Shown here: one piece after another, positions 1-9,013 of the stretch | How positions within the stretch are numbered: the stretch's first letter is position 1 | How the letters are laid out: every line of letters begins with the position of its first letter | Source of the DNA: Ornithinimicrobium avium | GTDB taxonomy: Bacteria > Actinomycetota > Actinomycetes > Actinomycetales > Dermatophilaceae | Reading direction: 5' to 3' | NCBI RefSeq assembly: GCF_003351765.1 | Contig: NZ_CP031229.1 | Span: 2,914,001-2,978,000 of the forward strand | Length of the DNA stretch: 64,000 bases | Made by a program: the position numbers and the translations under genes | The notes under the pieces: generated by a model | Database searches by the model: none | Seen by the model: the letters and a program-made list of their open reading frames with translations, nothing else | What the model was told of the DNA's origin: nothing

Positions 1-515
1 GTCGACACGGCCAGGGCACGGATCAGCGACAAACGGCTGCTGCCGAAGGCCCGCGCTGGCGGATACACGTGGCTAGGCGCAGCGTCCAGAAGGCCGCAAC
101 TTCAACCGCCGTGAATACCGCGGTATCCCCGAACACGATACCAACTTGTTCAGGTGCCACGTCATCCCCCTCGTGGGCAGCGCCACTCGTGCCGTCGAGA
201 GGGCCAGCCAGGATAGTAGCAAGGGAAACGCCCGGCTCTCGAACTGGCTGGGTTGCGTCAATGCAAAGCTGTGGGCTTGTCTCAAGGTGTTGCCAGGGCG
301 ACGAGGACGGAATGAGCTGACTGGTCCGCCCCAATACAGGTGCTGTGGCTCCGGAGAGACTCCGAGCCGGCGCAGACCCCTTTTGGTCACTCCAGGCTCG
401 GACATCTCCCACGACCCGGCTGGGATCGCCCACATGGAGAGAGAGGGGCCGTACACGCGGGGAGATCCTTTCGCCACCAACCCCGACAGCCCTTGCCAGG
501 ACAAGTACGCACTCC
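1..515. other. No secure gene; possible coding debris at left edge
   Basis: Nothing here is recognisable. A minus-strand frame is open from about 559 to 23 (178 codons) and begins with a short hydrophobic stretch, but it overlaps the flavoprotein's 3' end and matches no family I know. A second minus-strand frame is also partly open. Small transporter-like pieces are scattered between the two frames, so a decayed, frameshifted membrane-protein gene is possible. Base composition is lower in GC than the rest of the window. Confidence 0.3.
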
Positions 516-1928
516 TCACAGGCTGCGGCGAAAATGACTACGTACAACATGCTGAGCAACGATCCGCCCGAATACAGTCGCTTTCCCCAGCGAGGTGCCG
601 GTCATGTAACCCGCACCGTGAAACCCCCCGGTGATCTCACCCACTGCGTACAGATTTTCCATCACGGCCTGGTGCACGTTGAGAACGCGGCCACAACTGT
701 CAGTCGTCAAGCCGCCGTAGGTTGAGGTCATGACCGACTTCGAGCGGTAAGCGTAGAAGGGCGGCGTGTCGATCTCTATCAGATTGCCGGAACCGCTGCA
801 CAGATGCGTACGACCGAACTCGTCCGTCGCGGTCGCGACTCCGCGGTTATATCGAACAACGCTATCAGCAAGTGCGGCAGCATCGATACCCTCCAATTGC
901 GCCAGTCTGCAGATCGTATCACTTTTCTGCAAGTGGCCCTTCTGCTCAAGGGAATCGAGGTCCTTGATCAAATCGCTTTCTCGACACATCGCTCGTATTT
1001 TCGAATCGAAGATTTGAAAGGCCACTTCCCCGGGTTGCGCGAGCACCGCCCGACCCAACGTCTTGTAGTCGACGGACTCGTTGACGAACCGCCTCCCATC
1101 CTGGTTTACTACAATGGCGCCCTTGTAATAAGCGGTGACCAACTCATCGCAAGCGTCGTCAGAACCTGGGTGCGCGCCGTAGGTGCCCGAAACGGAGCAC
1201 ATGTCCGCAAGACCAGCTCCGAGCGAGCGCGCAATTTTCAAGCCGTCCCCGGTGTTTCCCTTACCGCCATGCGGAAGGGCGGATAGTTGGTCAGGCACAA
1301 ACTCCTGCAGGAGATCAACGGCCCGTGTGAATCCACCGGTCGCTAGAACGACGCCGTCGCGGCCTACGAACGAGCACTCGCCCCCCGGCGTGTCTGCCAC
1401 CACGCCAATCACCTTTCCCGAGCGAGCTTGCAGCATTCGCAGTCCCCGGTGTCGCACCCTTATGGCGCCGCCCGCGGCTACAAAGAATTCCTGCAGAATG
1501 CTCAGCGTACGGTGCATGTGAGCTTGGTGAGCCCGCGCCGCGCTCATCCCGGCGCTCAACTCGAGGGCCCGAAAGACGACTCCGTGTCTCTTCAGCCAAA
1601 GATACGTCTCCTGTTGCTTCGCTAGGTAGGCCCTCAACAAAGTGCGGTCGCTTTGACCGTCGCCCGTTCGAAGAAGGTCCTGCATAAACAAGTGATCTGA
1701 GTCGCCGACGCTACGTTCGCGTTGCTTTGCTGTACCAGAGAAGGCAAACCACCCGCCGCTCATCGCAGATGACCCGCCCACCTCCTCAGTCTTTTCCAGC
1801 ATGAGCACACTCAAGCCAGCTTCCGCCGCCGACGTCGCAACCGTGTGACCGGCTATGCCGGCGCCGAGTACGATAAGATCGAAGACTTCTGTGCAGCGCA
1901 AATCGGGGTCCCGCCTCTCTCGACCCAA
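516..1928 (-). CDS. FAD-dependent dehydrogenase (fumarate reductase/KstD-like flavoprotein)
   Basis: This 470-residue protein belongs to the FAD_binding_2 flavoproteins, which include fumarate reductase and 3-ketosteroid dehydrogenase. The N-terminal dinucleotide-binding motif is VLGAGIAG near residue 21, followed by the adenine-ribose glutamate in LMLEKTEEVGG. The ATGGF segment lies mid-protein and the C-terminal GGFHGAGYMTGTSLG is typical of the family. The probable role is desaturation or reduction of a C=C bond in a small acid or steroid-like substrate; the substrate is unknown. The only upstream start in frame is TTG at 1928, and the frame is closed by a stop at 1950. A GGTGG sits just upstream, so the start is uncertain. 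Codon use is less GC-biased than in genes after 6.4 kb, suggesting acquired DNA. The gene stands alone on this strand. Confidence 0.85.
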   Translation of the reverse strand: MGRERRDPDLRCTEVFDLIVLGAGIAGHTVATSAAEAGLSVLMLEKTEEVGGSSAMSGGWFAFSGTAKQRERSVGDSDHLFMQDLLRTGDGQSDRTLLRAYLAKQQETYLWLKRHGVVFRALELSAGMSAARAHQAHMHRTLSILQEFFVAAGGAIRVRHRGLRMLQARSGKVIGVVADTPGGECSFVGRDGVVLATGGFTRAVDLLQEFVPDQLSALPHGGKGNTGDGLKIARSLGAGLADMCSVSGTYGAHPGSDDACDELVTAYYKGAIVVNQDGRRFVNESVDYKTLGRAVLAQPGEVAFQIFDSKIRAMCRESDLIKDLDSLEQKGHLQKSDTICRLAQLEGIDAAALADSVVRYNRGVATATDEFGRTHLCSGSGNLIEIDTPPFYAYRSKSVMTSTYGGLTTDSCGRVLNVHQAVMENLYAVGEITGGFHGAGYMTGTSLGKATVFGRIVAQHVVRSHFRRSL

Positions 1929-2589
1929 CAGACCACCAGTGGGGCATGGTCAGTATCAGGTACTTAGTCCTCGGACGCCAGAGCCCAGCCCGCGCTCGCG
2001 CCTATTGGGCTTCGACATCAGTGCGCGAGGGGACCAGCGGCGGGGCCACCGCCGCGCGGCCCGCGCCTGTGCTCGAACATCGTAATGTCCCGACAGCAGC
2101 TTTGGGCCGTCGAGCCGATACTCGTTGCGATGCAGGCACAACCGATGTATCCACGCCCTTACCCTGGCCGTCCAGCTTGTCTCGCCGGCTTCACCTCAAT
2201 GTCCCGATCATCTCCAGCCGTTGTGCGTCGGGTTGTTTGAGACACCACTGTCGCCAAGCTATTGACCCCCGGGCCGAAGATTCACTGTGCGACTTGACGA
2301 TGACGGTGGCTGAATCGGACCGATGATGGGGGCCGCGGTTTGTAGGTGCTGATCGGCCCATGCGACGTAGCTGCGCGGCCGAGTTGAAGGCGGTGATCCT
2401 GACCCAACCACCACCACGACGACAGGCACGGGCACGTTCAAGACTGGGCTGCACAGGAGAGCAACGCCCCGTGCTCAAGCCAGGGCGGATGTCGCGGCAG
2501 CGGCCACCGCGTAACAAGGCCGGGGAACCAGACACAGGGACGGAAGCGGGTGTCTCAGCCTTCGCACATCCTGTCGCTAGCATGGGCCC
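1929..2589. other. Gene-poor gap in the island
   Basis: These 661 bases lie between two divergently transcribed genes and should hold both promoters. Several short frames are open on both strands, but none has a ribosome-binding site, a recognisable domain or consistent codon use. I see no tRNA, terminator or intact insertion sequence. A stretch of CCACCACCACGACGAC near 2408 is low-complexity. Confidence 0.4.
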
Positions 2590-3624
2590 GTGCTCTGGGA
2601 CAGCGAACTGAACGCCACGATCGCCAGCGTGATCGCGGGCCTAGCCATCACCATCGCAGTCACGTGGCTGTACACCGCGGACCCAGATCCGGGGGGACGG
2701 AGACCAATCAAGCACCATGTTGGACTCTCACTGGCCTACTTGGGGTTTATTGCGCTCCTGATCCAGTTCCTGCCTGCAGATGTGGCGCCGTCACTCACTT
2801 CATCCTTGGCTTTGCTCATCTGCAGCGGCGTTGCTGCCCTCGCGATGCACGTGGGCTCCTACCAGTGGAGGCAGCGTGCTTCCCTCAAGGCCCAGCTGGA
2901 CGGTGACATTCACAAGGCTTTAGTCACTGACGTCATCACCCCCCCGGCGTTAACGCTCGACGCCGAAATCCTCGTCAATGCGACGGTTTCCGACTATAGG
3001 GAGCACATCCTTGCGGCGGAAAAGGCCGCCGAATCCTTCGCGTTAATCCAGTACCGTATTGCTCCGCACTTTCTCGGAGAAGGCGCGATCCAAAGGATCG
3101 CGGAAGGCCGCTACGGCGAGGGCCACCCAGACGCCATCGGTTACCGTACCGGGCAACTCGAGCGAAGGAACAATTTCCTCCAAAAGTTGTCGGCCGGTGT
3201 TCCTTGCCGAGAGATATACTCTCGTTCACAATTGCTCGCATACGTTGAGCAACGTGGGCGGCCTGCGAGTGGCACCAACCTCTCGCCACAAGAAGTGGTT
3301 GATAGCCTTGAGCGTTGGATTCACCATCTTTTGAATTGCCCCACGTATCATGCCGGCATCACGGATGCCAGGATCCCGCTAAAGTACCACCTGCTCGGCG
3401 GAGACGTGGTGGTGCTCCATGAGCCGGTACGTGTGGACGACCACTACCGAGTGAACTCGCTGTTTATCTATAGCAGCGCCGTAGTAAATAGGTTTGCTAA
3501 AGACTTCGAACTAATCTGGGCAGGCATTGCACCGGAGTGGCGTTCCAGTCAGGATCTGGCGGCATGGATTCGGAGCGACCTCATCCCCTTAGCACGAAAG
3601 CGAGTGACAACCCTTGGGCACTAG
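2590..3624 (+). CDS. Membrane-anchored protein of unknown function
   Basis: This 344-residue protein is not assigned to a family. It begins with three hydrophobic segments (about residues 9-30, 44-62 and 67-88), then has a soluble domain of about 250 residues. The C-terminal 90 residues (IPLKYHLLGGDVVVLHEPV and following) resemble the ligand-binding, phospholipase-D-like fold found behind some actinobacterial regulators, but no HKD catalytic motif is visible. That resemblance is weak. The start is GTG at 2590; no strong Shine-Dalgarno sequence is visible. The stop overlaps the next gene by 11 bases, so the two are probably translated together. The gene is AT-richer than the chromosome to its right. 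A sensor or effector for the adjacent nucleotidyltransferase/phosphatase pair is speculative. Confidence 0.7.
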   Translation: MLWDSELNATIASVIAGLAITIAVTWLYTADPDPGGRRPIKHHVGLSLAYLGFIALLIQFLPADVAPSLTSSLALLICSGVAALAMHVGSYQWRQRASLKAQLDGDIHKALVTDVITPPALTLDAEILVNATVSDYREHILAAEKAAESFALIQYRIAPHFLGEGAIQRIAEGRYGEGHPDAIGYRTGQLERRNNFLQKLSAGVPCREIYSRSQLLAYVEQRGRPASGTNLSPQEVVDSLERWIHHLLNCPTYHAGITDARIPLKYHLLGGDVVVLHEPVRVDDHYRVNSLFIYSSAVVNRFAKDFELIWAGIAPEWRSSQDLAAWIRSDLIPLARKRVTTLGH

Positions 3625-4378
3625 GGAAGAGACAATTCCCGTCGGCGCCATACTTGCAGGGGGGCAGGGTTCGAGGATGCTGATGGCACAGGGACAAAAG
3701 GGCTTGACCCCTCTGCTGGGCCAGCCACTGATAAATTACACCGTGGGTAGTATGGCTGCAGCTGGCATCGGCGTTATATACGTAGCTACATGGCCTGAGA
3801 ATGAGCTACTGTTCGAGCATTTGCGGTCTCGATGGTCCTCACTTCACTTCGAGCTTGTCAGAGTGGAACTCGGTGGTGGCACTGGACAGGCGATGCTGCG
3901 TGTTTTGGTCGAGTCGAAGCCGGGGCCAATCGTGGTGGGGACAGCCGATACGGTCATGCGAACTGGGGCGGTCACGAGGCTCTTAGAAGACATTTCACTG
4001 ACTACGCCAGGACCTCAGTTGCACCTTCTTGTTACGCATTATGTAGAAGATGAAGACCCTATCTGGGTTCATTTGCATAGTTCCGGTTTAGTGACCGCTT
4101 TCTCCAAAGGCATACCTCCCAGCTCTACCGTCTTTGCGAATGTTCGATGGTTATCTTCGGCAGGACGCACCACCTTACTGGAGCTGTGTTCACGGCATGA
4201 AGCACTCCGAGCAGCTCGGAGCAGTGGCGAACTCGTGCGAGCCCTTATCGCTGACGAATATTGTCGCGTGACTGCTTCTGTCGAGGACCCGGTGTTCGAC
4301 ATTGATAGAGACATTGACGCCTTGCGCACCGCTGAGTGGATCGCCTCAAACAAGCAGGAATGGGAGCGGCTTCCTTGA
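3614..4378 (+). CDS. GT-A fold nucleotidyltransferase (sugar-nucleotide or choline-phosphate type)
   Basis: This 254-residue protein has the hallmark of NTP-transferase and MobA-like enzymes near its N-terminus: GAILAGGQGSRM (about residues 11-22), then a lysine and proline in KGLTPLLGQPL. Such enzymes transfer a nucleotide from CTP, GTP or UTP onto a phosphorylated sugar, choline phosphate or molybdopterin. Later acidic residues (GTADTVM and DIDRDIDAL) fit metal and substrate binding. The exact substrate cannot be told. The start is TTG at 3614, inside the 3' end of the membrane-protein gene, and the end overlaps the HAD gene at TTGA. The three genes therefore form one tightly coupled unit. 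Codon use is AT-richer than in the core genome. Confidence 0.8.
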   Translation: MGTREETIPVGAILAGGQGSRMLMAQGQKGLTPLLGQPLINYTVGSMAAAGIGVIYVATWPENELLFEHLRSRWSSLHFELVRVELGGGTGQAMLRVLVESKPGPIVVGTADTVMRTGAVTRLLEDISLTTPGPQLHLLVTHYVEDEDPIWVHLHSSGLVTAFSKGIPPSSTVFANVRWLSSAGRTTLLELCSRHEALRAARSSGELVRALIADEYCRVTASVEDPVFDIDRDIDALRTAEWIASNKQEWERLP

Positions 4379-5034
4379 GTATTGATAGCCCTTACCCCAC
4401 GAGGAACATGTTTCTCGATTTGCGGCATTCCATTGAAACGCTGCTGCCTCGGAAATGTGTTGCTTTTGACTTAGGTGGAACACTCTTTGAGCGCGACCCC
4501 CTCCACGTAAGAGCGTCTATCGAGGCCATGCGTTTGTGCACCGAGGACGAGAAGAGCATAGCTACACAAGTCATCGAAGAAGAACTGAGACTGGGTGGTA
4601 GTTCGAGATCATTTCTGATGGCTGTGATGGAGCGCTTAGAGATCAACACTTCCCTCCTCGATGAGGTGGTGGCGCGCAAGCGCGTAAGGCTCCGCGAACT
4701 GCAAGGTACGGAGACGTTGATCGGCCCTGCGCGCGATCTCTTGACGTGGCTGGCAGCGGAGACGGATGTTTTTATCGTTTCCCAAGGTGCCATCGATGAG
4801 TCTCAGCAATTGCTACAGCGAACCTATGAATGTGCGACCCAACCGCGTCCGGAGATTCAAGTCCTGGGTCGCGCCACGGACCGGGACGAAGTGGATAAGT
4901 ACAGCATGCTGGCGGCTGCTTGCGGGAGGCAGCCATCAGCATGTCTCTTCATAGGTGATTCAGAACATGACCAACTGGCAGCAGAACGATTAGGCGTCCC
5001 GTTTATTCACTTCTCGCCGTTCCGCACGCTCTAG
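4375..5034 (+). CDS. HAD-superfamily hydrolase
   Basis: This protein of about 219 residues carries haloacid-dehalogenase motif I as FDLGGTLFERD, motif II serine in FIVSQGA and motif IV acidic pair in FIGDSEHDQLA. This is a class I HAD phosphatase with a helical cap; the substrate is unknown. The second motif-I aspartate position is Gly-Gly-Thr-Leu (DxGGT), a common variant. I chose TTG at 4375 because it overlaps the upstream stop as TTGA and has GGGAG nine bases before it. GTG at 4336 would overlap by 43 bases, and ATG at 4408 has GAGGA but only two bases away. The gene follows the nucleotidyltransferase, so acting on the same phosphorylated intermediate is plausible. It converges with the gene on the right with a 4-base overlap of 3' ends. 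Confidence 0.8.
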   Translation: MSIDSPYPTRNMFLDLRHSIETLLPRKCVAFDLGGTLFERDPLHVRASIEAMRLCTEDEKSIATQVIEEELRLGGSSRSFLMAVMERLEINTSLLDEVVARKRVRLRELQGTETLIGPARDLLTWLAAETDVFIVSQGAIDESQQLLQRTYECATQPRPEIQVLGRATDRDEVDKYSMLAAACGRQPSACLFIGDSEHDQLAAERLGVPFIHFSPFRTL

Positions 5035-5855
5035 TCCGTGCACTGCCCAATGGTCGGAAGACATTGCAAACCCCTCCGACCAGCCTCGCCCAATGCGGCA
5101 GCGACGGTAGCGGCCGCTGCGGCACTTGAGAAGAACTCAGATGGCAAATGGAAAGGAATTGCAACTTCGGGCTGGACCATTTCCACAAGCCGTGCTGCGT
5201 CCGCCAGCCCTGAGTGGCCCCTCTCGTGGACCCTACGCAACCGACCGGAATCAGTCTCGAGCGAGTGGACCTCTGCAACGAGGACGGTTGCACCTTCGAA
5301 AAACTTGAGAAAGCGGTTCGACGGCGCACTATCGGACTGAATGCCAATGGTCCAATCATGCAAATCGTGAGTGATTCTCGCGGAGACAGCCGGAACTTCG
5401 TGAGCACTATCTAGGAAGACTAAAGTGAAGCCCTCGGGCGTCCGCATGGCTTCCCCGGCTATGACTTCGTTTTCAATTACGTCGAATTCGCGGTTCGGAT
5501 ACTGGGTCTTCAACTGCGAATCAAGCGCGTTCAGTGTCTGCCTGTTGGCGTAAACCTGCAATGGTGGGATGCCGTCGCAATTTTTCGCTAGGAGTTGGCG
5601 TGTGAAGACGAAATTCGCGAATCCTGCGCAGTGATCTGAATGCGAATGTGTCACGATCACGCTCGACACTTGAGCAACGTCTTCTCTATTGTATGTGAGT
5701 CGACCTATTGGGTCGACTCCGGTATCGATTAGTAAGCCCTTTTCATTTGCGTACACTACGAACGAGGTTGTTGGGCCGCTCGCTGAATTGGACGCACATC
5801 CGAGAACGGTCATGTGGCTATCGGGCGAGAGGTGTAGGACTCGATCGTGCGACAT
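5031..5855 (-). CDS. Metallo-beta-lactamase-fold hydrolase (RNase Z/PhnP-like)
   Basis: This 274-residue protein has the zinc-binding motif THSHSDH and the N-terminal GCASNSASGPTTSF segment. It also has LIDTG, a late IGIQSDSA aspartate and a C-terminal histidine in IPFHLPSEF, an arrangement of the RNase Z/PhnP phosphodiesterase branch. It probably hydrolyses a phosphodiester or a similar ester in the cytoplasm. ATG at 5855 is preceded by GGAGG with a six-base gap, far better than the GTG at 5888, so the shorter form is preferred. The gene is convergent with the HAD gene. Its codon use matches the island rather than the genes beyond 6.4 kb. Confidence 0.8.
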   Translation of the reverse strand: MSHDRVLHLSPDSHMTVLGCASNSASGPTTSFVVYANEKGLLIDTGVDPIGRLTYNREDVAQVSSVIVTHSHSDHCAGFANFVFTRQLLAKNCDGIPPLQVYANRQTLNALDSQLKTQYPNREFDVIENEVIAGEAMRTPEGFTLVFLDSAHEVPAVSARITHDLHDWTIGIQSDSAPSNRFLKFFEGATVLVAEVHSLETDSGRLRRVHERGHSGLADAARLVEMVQPEVAIPFHLPSEFFSSAAAAATVAAALGEAGRRGLQCLPTIGQCTD

Positions 5856-5861
5856 AGGGAG

Positions 5862-5866
5862 CCTCC
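5862..5866 (-). promoter_or_regulatory. Ribosome-binding site deciding the MBL-fold start
   Basis: On the minus strand GGAGG precedes ATG (5855) by six bases. It is the strongest Shine-Dalgarno match in the island and excludes the upstream GTG at 5888. Confidence 0.7.
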
Positions 5867-6457
5867 AGTCCGATCTATTGCTAGCCACGCACCGTCGGAC
5901 AGTATTCTAACCTCCCCACCCCGACGTTCGCCGACAGCTGCGTGGGCCGGCCCATCTCGAGTGTGCCGATTGCCCGGCTTCACGAGGGGGACAGGCGCGA
6001 GCTTATGGATCGCATGTCGGGCTCATCTGCGTGGTTCTTCGATGGTCCGCCCGGCGTGATCGACCGCGTTCGTTGCCGTACCCAGCGTACGCACATCGGC
6101 GGTTGAGTGCTGTCACGACCATGCGCAGCGGAGCACGTCTCAGAATCACGCTCCTGCAGTGGGTCGTGTCTCGAAGTGGGTCCCGGCTGACACGACGTCG
6201 TCGGCGGGGACGCAATGTGCGCCTGCTGGAGAGCCCGCGACACGTGCGACAGATCGGATCCTGCGACTGATCAGTGGCCGGCGAGCACACCCGCAAGATC
6301 TCACCGCTGCACAAGCTCCTGCTCGTGCTCGTCCCTGGCGGCGCAAGACTGCCTGTCCGCGGCCCAGGTCGAGGGACTCGTGCGCACGGTCCGCCCGACC
6401 CGAGAACGCCACCGGCACACCGTGGACACGCCAGTCCCGGCGCGGGAAGATGGGAGT
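5867..6457. other. Island-to-core junction, no gene seen
   Basis: Composition changes here from the AT-richer island to the roughly 70% GC background. The segment should hold the minus-strand promoter of the MBL gene and the plus-strand promoter of the LuxR gene. Frames are open on the plus strand from about 6215, but the predicted peptide is rich in Cys, Arg and Ser, as in non-coding GC-rich DNA. I found no tRNA or clear attachment repeat. Confidence 0.4.
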
Positions 6458-7528
6458 ATGGCAACGCCCCCCCGCGCTCGAGACGACCGTCTCGTTCAGT
6501 CGGTCGCTCGGGAGTGCGCGCGCCCACAGGACGCGTTCGCGCTCTACGAGCGGGTCGCAGCGCTCGTCCGTCGGCAGGTGCCCTACGACGCCGCCGGCTG
6601 GATCCTCGTCGACCCTGACACCATGCTCCTCAACGGGGTCTACGAGCAGGATGTGCCGCGCACCGCGCACCTGTCGCTCATGGAACTGGAGCTCTCTCAG
6701 GACGACTTCACCAAGTTCGTCGACCTCGCCCGCACCGGCGTGGCCGCCGCCTCGCTGAGCGCCGCGACGGACGGGCGCCTGGAGCTCAGCCCACGCTGGC
6801 GAGCCGTCTACGAGCCGAACGGTTTCGGCGACGAGCTGCGTGCCGTCTTCTGCACCGCAGACGTCTGCTGGGGCCACGTCTGCCTGACCCGCACCGCCGA
6901 CGCGCCCTGGTTCACCCTGCGCGAGGTGGACCTGCTGGCGCGGATCGCGCCGCACGTGGCCCACGGGATCCGCACGGGGCTGCTCCTCGACGAGGCATGG
7001 TTCGACCCCGCTCAGGAGACGCCCGGCATCGTCGTCCTCGACGACGACGGGCGGGTCGTCTCGAGCACGCCGCGCGCGCTCGACTGGCTGGGCCCGGTCG
7101 ACGACGACCGGCTCCAGCGGTCCGCCGTGTTGCACGAGGTGGCGATGCGCGCCCGTGCGCTCGCCGCAGGCGATGTCGACGGGGCGCCCGCGGTCGCGAA
7201 GGTCCGGGCGGTCAGCGGCGAGTGGCTGGTCGTGCGCGGCAGCTGCCTGGAGACGGCGGGGCAGACTGCGGTGCTGCTCGAGCCCGCGCGCCGCGCCGAC
7301 GTCGCGTGCCTGCTCATGCACCTGCACGAGCTCACACCCCGAGAGCGGCAGGTGGCGCAGCTCCTCCTCACCGGGATGGCCACCGCAGACATCGCCGCCG
7401 AGCTGTGGATCACGCCGGACACCCTCAAGGGCCACGTGAAGTCGGTCTTCGCCAAGCTGGGCGTCAGCAGCCGGCCCGAGCTCTTCGCCCGTCTCTCCCA
7501 CGCACCGGTGGTGCGCTCCTCCGCCTAG
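6458..7528 (+). CDS. LuxR-family transcriptional regulator
   Basis: This 356-residue protein has an N-terminal GAF/PAS-like sensory region (about 20-190), a second sensor-like segment (about 195-270) and a C-terminal LuxR helix-turn-helix. The last begins LTPRERQVAQLLLTG and continues through GHVKSVFAKLGVSSR. It should bind DNA as a dimer in response to a small ligand or redox signal. I preferred ATG at 6458 because residues before it are low-complexity Arg/Ser/Cys; GTG at 6422 is the alternative. GGGAG lies only one base before the ATG, so the ribosome-binding site is poor. The gene converges with a flavin monooxygenase gene nine bases away. Which gene it controls cannot be read from the sequence. 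Confidence 0.8.
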   Translation: MATPPRARDDRLVQSVARECARPQDAFALYERVAALVRRQVPYDAAGWILVDPDTMLLNGVYEQDVPRTAHLSLMELELSQDDFTKFVDLARTGVAAASLSAATDGRLELSPRWRAVYEPNGFGDELRAVFCTADVCWGHVCLTRTADAPWFTLREVDLLARIAPHVAHGIRTGLLLDEAWFDPAQETPGIVVLDDDGRVVSSTPRALDWLGPVDDDRLQRSAVLHEVAMRARALAAGDVDGAPAVAKVRAVSGEWLVVRGSCLETAGQTAVLLEPARRADVACLLMHLHELTPRERQVAQLLLTGMATADIAAELWITPDTLKGHVKSVFAKLGVSSRPELFARLSHAPVVRSSA

Positions 7529-7537
7529 TGAGCGTCC

Positions 7538-8704
7538 TTACGCGGGCACCGGGACCGCGCGCCTGCGCGTCCTCGCGATCTCCAGCGCTGCGCGCCGCGC
7601 CAGCTTGCCGACGTACCCCGTGAGACCGGGCCGGTAGACGTAGCCCACGAACCGCAGACCGGGCAGCGCCTCGCCGCCGTCGGTGACCAGCGGCAGACCC
7701 CGCTCCCCGAGCACGTCCAGGTGACCAACGATCGGCTCCAGCCCGGTGCGGTAGCCGGTGGCCAGCACCACGTCGTCGATCTCCTGGCGCGTCCCGTCCG
7801 TGAGCACCGCACCTGTCTCGTCGAGCCGCTCGACCCCGGCAACCACCTGGATCCGCCCTTCCCGGACGGCCTGCACCGTCTCCTCATCCACGATCGCCGT
7901 CCCGGCGCCGCGCGCGAGGAGTCCGGAGAGGGTGCCCTCCGGCGAGGGAGGCAGCCCGTACGGGCTCAGGTCACCCCAGGTCGCCCGCTGCACCTTGCGG
8001 AGCATCGCGTCGACCATCGCGACCGGGAGCGAGAAGAAGAGCGGCACCGGCAGGTCGAAGGGCAGCCCACCCTTGACGCGCGGCAGGAGGTTGGGCGGCG
8101 TCCGCACCGCGACGAGGACCTGCGCCACGCCGCCCTCGGCGAGCTGCCGCGCGATCTCCAGGCCGGACGACCCGGGCCCCACGACCAGGACCCGACGGTC
8201 GCGGTAGGGGTCGGGGTTCCGGTAGGAGCTCGCGTGCACGATGCTGCCCCGGTATGGCGTGCCGCTCGCCCAGTCCGGCACGCTCGGCAGGTTGAGCGCA
8301 CCGGTCGCGACGACGACGTGGGCCGCCGCGAGCCGGTCCGCGCCGTCGTTCGACAGACGTAGCGTCCAGCCTGCCCCGGACGGATCCAGCCGCCTCACCT
8401 CCACGCCGGTGCGGACCGTCAGGTCGTGACGCGCGGCGTAGTCCTCGAGGTAGCCGACGTACTGATCTCGTGTCGGGAACCATCCGAACTCCTTCGGGAA
8501 CGGGGCCCCTGGCAGCGCCGACCACCACCTGCTGGTGTTGAAGCGCAGCCCGTCGTAGCGCCCGCTCCAGGCCGCGCCGAGCCGGTCGCCCCGTTCCAGC
8601 ACCAGGACCTCCACACCGCGTCGCTTCAGCTCAGCAGCGGTGGCCAGCCCGGCCGGCCCGCTGCCGACCACGACGACCTCGTGCGTAGCCGTGCCCATGT
8701 CCAT
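7538..8704 (-). CDS. Flavin-containing monooxygenase (NAD(P)/FAD-dependent)
   Basis: This 388-residue protein is a group B flavin monooxygenase or YUC/CzcO-like enzyme. It has an FAD motif VVVGSGPAGLATA near the N-terminus and a second, NADPH motif VLVVGPGSSGLEIA near the middle. The GY motif in VVLATGYRTGLEP is typical of the group. The segment WWSALPGAPFPKEFGWFPT matches the FMO/CzcO region. It probably oxygenates a small N- or S-containing compound or a ketone; the substrate is unknown. ATG at 8704 has GGGAG seven bases upstream and is preferred over the long open extension to 8968. It is divergent from the BCCT transporter gene and could share its regulation. Confidence 0.85.
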   Translation of the reverse strand: MDMGTATHEVVVVGSGPAGLATAAELKRRGVEVLVLERGDRLGAAWSGRYDGLRFNTSRWWSALPGAPFPKEFGWFPTRDQYVGYLEDYAARHDLTVRTGVEVRRLDPSGAGWTLRLSNDGADRLAAAHVVVATGALNLPSVPDWASGTPYRGSIVHASSYRNPDPYRDRRVLVVGPGSSGLEIARQLAEGGVAQVLVAVRTPPNLLPRVKGGLPFDLPVPLFFSLPVAMVDAMLRKVQRATWGDLSPYGLPPSPEGTLSGLLARGAGTAIVDEETVQAVREGRIQVVAGVERLDETGAVLTDGTRQEIDDVVLATGYRTGLEPIVGHLDVLGERGLPLVTDGGEALPGLRFVGYVYRPGLTGYVGKLARRAALEIARTRRRAVPVPA

Positions 8705-9013
8705 GACCTTCTCCCTGCGTCGTGGCCACCGCTCGTCAGCGGCCTCCCCCTCAGGGTGTCCGGACCGCCCGCCTGGCACCATCCCCCAGGTGGGGGGTCC
8801 CACCGGCGCGAGCGTACGAGCCCCAGCAGGAGACCGGGCTGCTCCCGCCGCAACGTCCTTGGCGGTCCGCGTGTCGCAGCGACCAGGCCGCGCCGGCGCG
8901 CCTCGCTGACCCAGCCGCAGGTTGCGGCGGCCGTGGATACCTGACAGCCTCCGTGGGGTGTCTTGCACGGGCTCGTAGCAAGCCGGACGTCACTGACAGG
9001 GAGCGGGTCGCTG
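8705..9013. other. Divergent promoter region
   Basis: This gap separates the monooxygenase and BCCT transporter genes. It contains a short hairpin-forming run (CCCCC AGGT GGGGG around 8788-8801) but no gene I can support. Both flanking genes must be transcribed from here. Confidence 0.4.

Noticed and set aside
1929..2589. Small genes or insertion-sequence remnants
   Set aside because: Open frames lack ribosome-binding sites and any transposase motif.
2590..5855. CBASS-like anti-phage cassette
   Set aside because: The nucleotidyltransferase is of GT-A/MobA type, not a CD-NTase (polymerase-beta fold), and no typical effector is seen.
8705..8968. Upstream extension of the flavin monooxygenase
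   Set aside because: The FAD motif sits just after ATG 8704, which has a good Shine-Dalgarno sequence; the extension is low-complexity.
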